A stretch of 64,000 nucleotides of DNA, taken from Cohnella sp. AR92. Lineage in GTDB: Bacteria; Bacillota; Bacilli; Paenibacillales; Paenibacillaceae. The DNA lies in contig NZ_RZJR01000006.1 in NCBI RefSeq assembly GCF_003990975.1, forward strand, positions 358,550 to 422,549, in the 5' to 3' direction. Below, in pieces: positions 62,412 to 64,000 of the stretch. Below the pieces are notes generated by a model. It was not told the DNA's origin. It made no database searches and worked only from the letters and a program-made list of their open reading frames with translations. A program made the translations under genes and the position numbers. How positions within the stretch are numbered: the first letter of the stretch is position 1; every line of letters begins with the position of its first letter.

Positions 62412-62631
62412 TGTGCAGCACCTCCTGTTTATCCTCATCATAAACGACAATGCGAGGAAAATTCAATTCCATCGCAACTCCCTTCGCACCTCAAGCGGAC
62501 CGGCATGCGCTTATTCTGTGATTTTATTGACTACAGTTAACGAGGGAAGGTATGATGGAGAGGATATGGAGGCTGCGTGCGATGGCCGCGCTCTCCCAAC
62601 CTACATCCATCCCTAAAGGGAGGTTTTCCAC

Positions 62632-63642
62632 TTGAAGCTTAGCATTCTCGATCAATCCCAAGTCTGCGAAGGCCAAACGGCATCGCAGGCGCTTATGAAT
62701 ACGACCAAGCTCGCCCAGGAAGCGGACCGGCTGGGCTACCATCGCTACTGGGTGTCCGAGCACCATTCGTCCCGTTCGCTCGCCCACTCCAGCCCCGAGG
62801 TGCTGCTCGCCCATCTCGGCGCGAACACGAAGCGGATTCGGCTCGGATCCGGCGGCATCATGCTTCCCCATTACAGCGCCTACAAGGTCGCGGAGAACTT
62901 CAAGCTCCTCGAAGCGCTGAACCCCGGCCGGATCGACGTCGGACTCGGGCGCGCTCCCGGCGGGATGCCTCTCTCGACCCGCGCCCTGCAGGAAGGGCGT
63001 TACGGCGATATCGATCGTTACCCGGAGCAGGTAGGCGATCTGATCAATTACCTGTACGACTCGCTTCCTGCCGGACACCGGTTCGCCGGGCTTCACGCTT
63101 CCCCTTCCATCCGGACGAAGCCGGAGCTGTGGCTGCTCGGCTCCAGCATGGGAACCGCGCAGATCGCGGCACGCCTGGGCGTTCCCTACGCCTATGCCCA
63201 ATTCTTCGGAGTGCCGGGCAGCGAGGACGCGATTCCTTATTACAAAGACCGGTATCAGCCGAATGCGCTGCATCCGGAGCCCCGCGCATTGGCGGCGGTG
63301 ATGGTGATCTGCGCGGACACCGAAGAGGAAGCGGCCAGGCTCGCGACGAGCACGGAGCTGTTCTTCCTGTCGCTGGAGCAAGGCCGCATGTTGGATTTCT
63401 TCCCTTCGGTGGAGACCGCTTTGAGCTATCCGTACACCGAATACGACCGAGAGAGAATCCGCGCGGGCTCCCACCGCCGAATTGCCGGCACGCCGGAACA
63501 GGTGAAGCAGCGGCTGGAGAATTTGAGCGATCAGTTCGGCATCGACGAGTTTATGGTCGTGACGATCACGCATGACTTCGAGGCGAGGCTCAAATCGTAC
63601 CGGCTTCTGGCGGAGGCATTCGGCCTTCGGGCAAGCGAATAA
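62632..63642 (+). CDS. LLM-class flavin-dependent oxidoreductase
   Basis: A 336-residue luciferase-like monooxygenase of the MsnO8 subgroup: LSILDQSQVCEGQTASQAL, GYHRYWVSEHHSSRSLA, RIRLGSGGIMLPHYS, RIDVGLGRAPGG. These use reduced flavin supplied by a partner. TTG start with GGGAGG at good spacing. The stop codon is only 6 nt from the end of an insertion sequence, so its natural 3' region may have been displaced. Confidence 0.92.
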   Translation: MKLSILDQSQVCEGQTASQALMNTTKLAQEADRLGYHRYWVSEHHSSRSLAHSSPEVLLAHLGANTKRIRLGSGGIMLPHYSAYKVAENFKLLEALNPGRIDVGLGRAPGGMPLSTRALQEGRYGDIDRYPEQVGDLINYLYDSLPAGHRFAGLHASPSIRTKPELWLLGSSMGTAQIAARLGVPYAYAQFFGVPGSEDAIPYYKDRYQPNALHPEPRALAAVMVICADTEEEAARLATSTELFFLSLEQGRMLDFFPSVETALSYPYTEYDRERIRAGSHRRIAGTPEQVKQRLENLSDQFGIDEFMVVTITHDFEARLKSYRLLAEAFGLRASE

Positions 63643-63648
63643 ACATAA

Positions 63649-64000
63649 GGGGCTGTCTCAAAAGTAAGTTCTATCTCACTTTTAGAACAGCTCGCTTAAG
63701 TAAAATGGGTTATTTTTGAAAAATAGCAGTGCCAGGGAGGCTATCCCTGCACTGCTATTTTACGTTTTCGATCAATGGCTGCTTTCAGTTTTCCAAGTGA
63801 GGCTTTAAGCAACGAGTATCCGTCGGACGTTGATGCAGGCTACAACCGATAATGAACTGCTCTTCCGTCCCGATTTGCACGTTGTAGCCCGGCTTGAGCT
63901 GGCCGTTTCGCATGTGATCCTCTTTCATGCGCATGGACGTCGCATCCGGATCGGTCTTGCTGAAGCTGTTTCGATCGCCGAGTATCTCTCGCTGCTTCTC
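63649..64000. mobile_element. IS1182-type insertion sequence, one end (continues past the window)
   Basis: Starts with GGGGCTGTCTCAAAAGT, a terminal-repeat form typical of IS1182-group elements. It is followed by a near-perfect hairpin (63722-63761, AAATAGCAGTG..CACTGCTATTT) and then by transposase sequence on the minus strand reaching the window edge. Confidence 0.82.
63785..64000 (-). pseudogene. IS1182-family transposase, truncated reading frame
   Basis: From the window edge, 71 codons read [19 protein letters not shown] and [16 protein letters not shown], then [16 protein letters not shown] and stop. This is the conserved DDE-domain centre of the family, which normally continues for roughly 200 more residues. 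Another frame takes over at once ([19 protein letters not shown], stop at 63743-63741) and looks like a transposase C-terminus. An internal deletion with frame change is inferred. The upstream part is outside the window. Confidence 0.75.

Noticed and set aside
1..64000. rRNA or tRNA genes
   Set aside because: No stretch with the conserved 16S/23S cores or with tRNA T-arm (GGTTCRANYC) plus cloverleaf pairing was found by eye; a tRNAscan run would settle it.

Overview
The window reads as a chromosomal segment of a Gram-positive, endospore-former-type Firmicute of the Paenibacillaceae (Cohnella or Paenibacillus-like). This is inferred from strong AGGAGG-type ribosome binding sites with frequent GTG/TTG starts, Bacillus-type housekeeping families (YebC/YeeI, YdjO, YneQ-like and YqkE-like small proteins, PpaC, GntRPK), an alanine T-box leader, a secreted RCC1 protein carrying a copper-amine-oxidase stalk domain, and G+C-rich coding sequence separated by A+T-rich control regions. 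No rRNA or tRNA gene and no CRISPR array was seen.

Layout. 0-8 kb: RNase Z, glutaminase, a UbiD-type decarboxylase preceded by 50-bp palindromic tandem repeats, a translationally coupled APS kinase/sulfotransferase pair, YebC, and a DUF2087 regulator followed by an A+T-rich intergenic region holding three inverted repeats. 8-22 kb: VOC protein, coiled-coil protein, XerC/D-type recombinase, EamA exporter, GreA, a metallo-beta-lactamase-fold hydrolase, a SWIM/SNF2 helicase, a PQQ-like propeller protein, an alpha/beta hydrolase and a DapA-like aldolase. 22-29 kb: glutathione peroxidase with an OhrR-like operator, Mn-pyrophosphatase, a penicillin-binding carboxypeptidase operon, a polysaccharide deacetylase, an MFS carrier and tRNA hydroxylase TrhO. 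29-38 kb: a T-box-controlled aminotransferase, an HpaB-type monooxygenase, and a same-strand run of DinG-like helicase, small (p)ppGpp synthetase, Mn-type cation exporter, acetyltransferase and ArsR metal sensor. 38-47 kb: FabF with a divergent MmyB-type regulator, an ABC-2 exporter and two aldehyde dehydrogenases. 47-55 kb: YdjO, a lone peptide-binding protein, a truncated thioredoxin reductase, a response-regulator-like protein overlapping a PerR-like Fur protein, an ion transporter, a radical SAM/SPASM protein, Dps and the RCC1 protein. 55-64 kb: gluconate genes gntR-gntP-gntK with a trailing monooxygenase, a degenerate nucleoside-hydrolase-like gene, a UPF0173 hydrolase, an LLM flavin oxidoreductase and the end of an IS1182-type element.

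The strongest functional links are regulatory. A 13-bp perfect inverted repeat sits on the promoter of the PerR-like gene and one arm recurs nearly unchanged in front of dps. GntR-type operators lie in front of both gntR and gntP. A T-box with a GCC specifier and a UGGU bulge predicts that the downstream aminotransferase makes alanine. I did not find a convincing large new system. The items most worth following are the T-box aminotransferase, the PerR-like/dps operator pair, the NDDD cation exporter beside a CzrA-type sensor, the inactivated-looking nucleoside hydrolase homologue, the trxB remnant and the repeats upstream of the UbiD-type gene.
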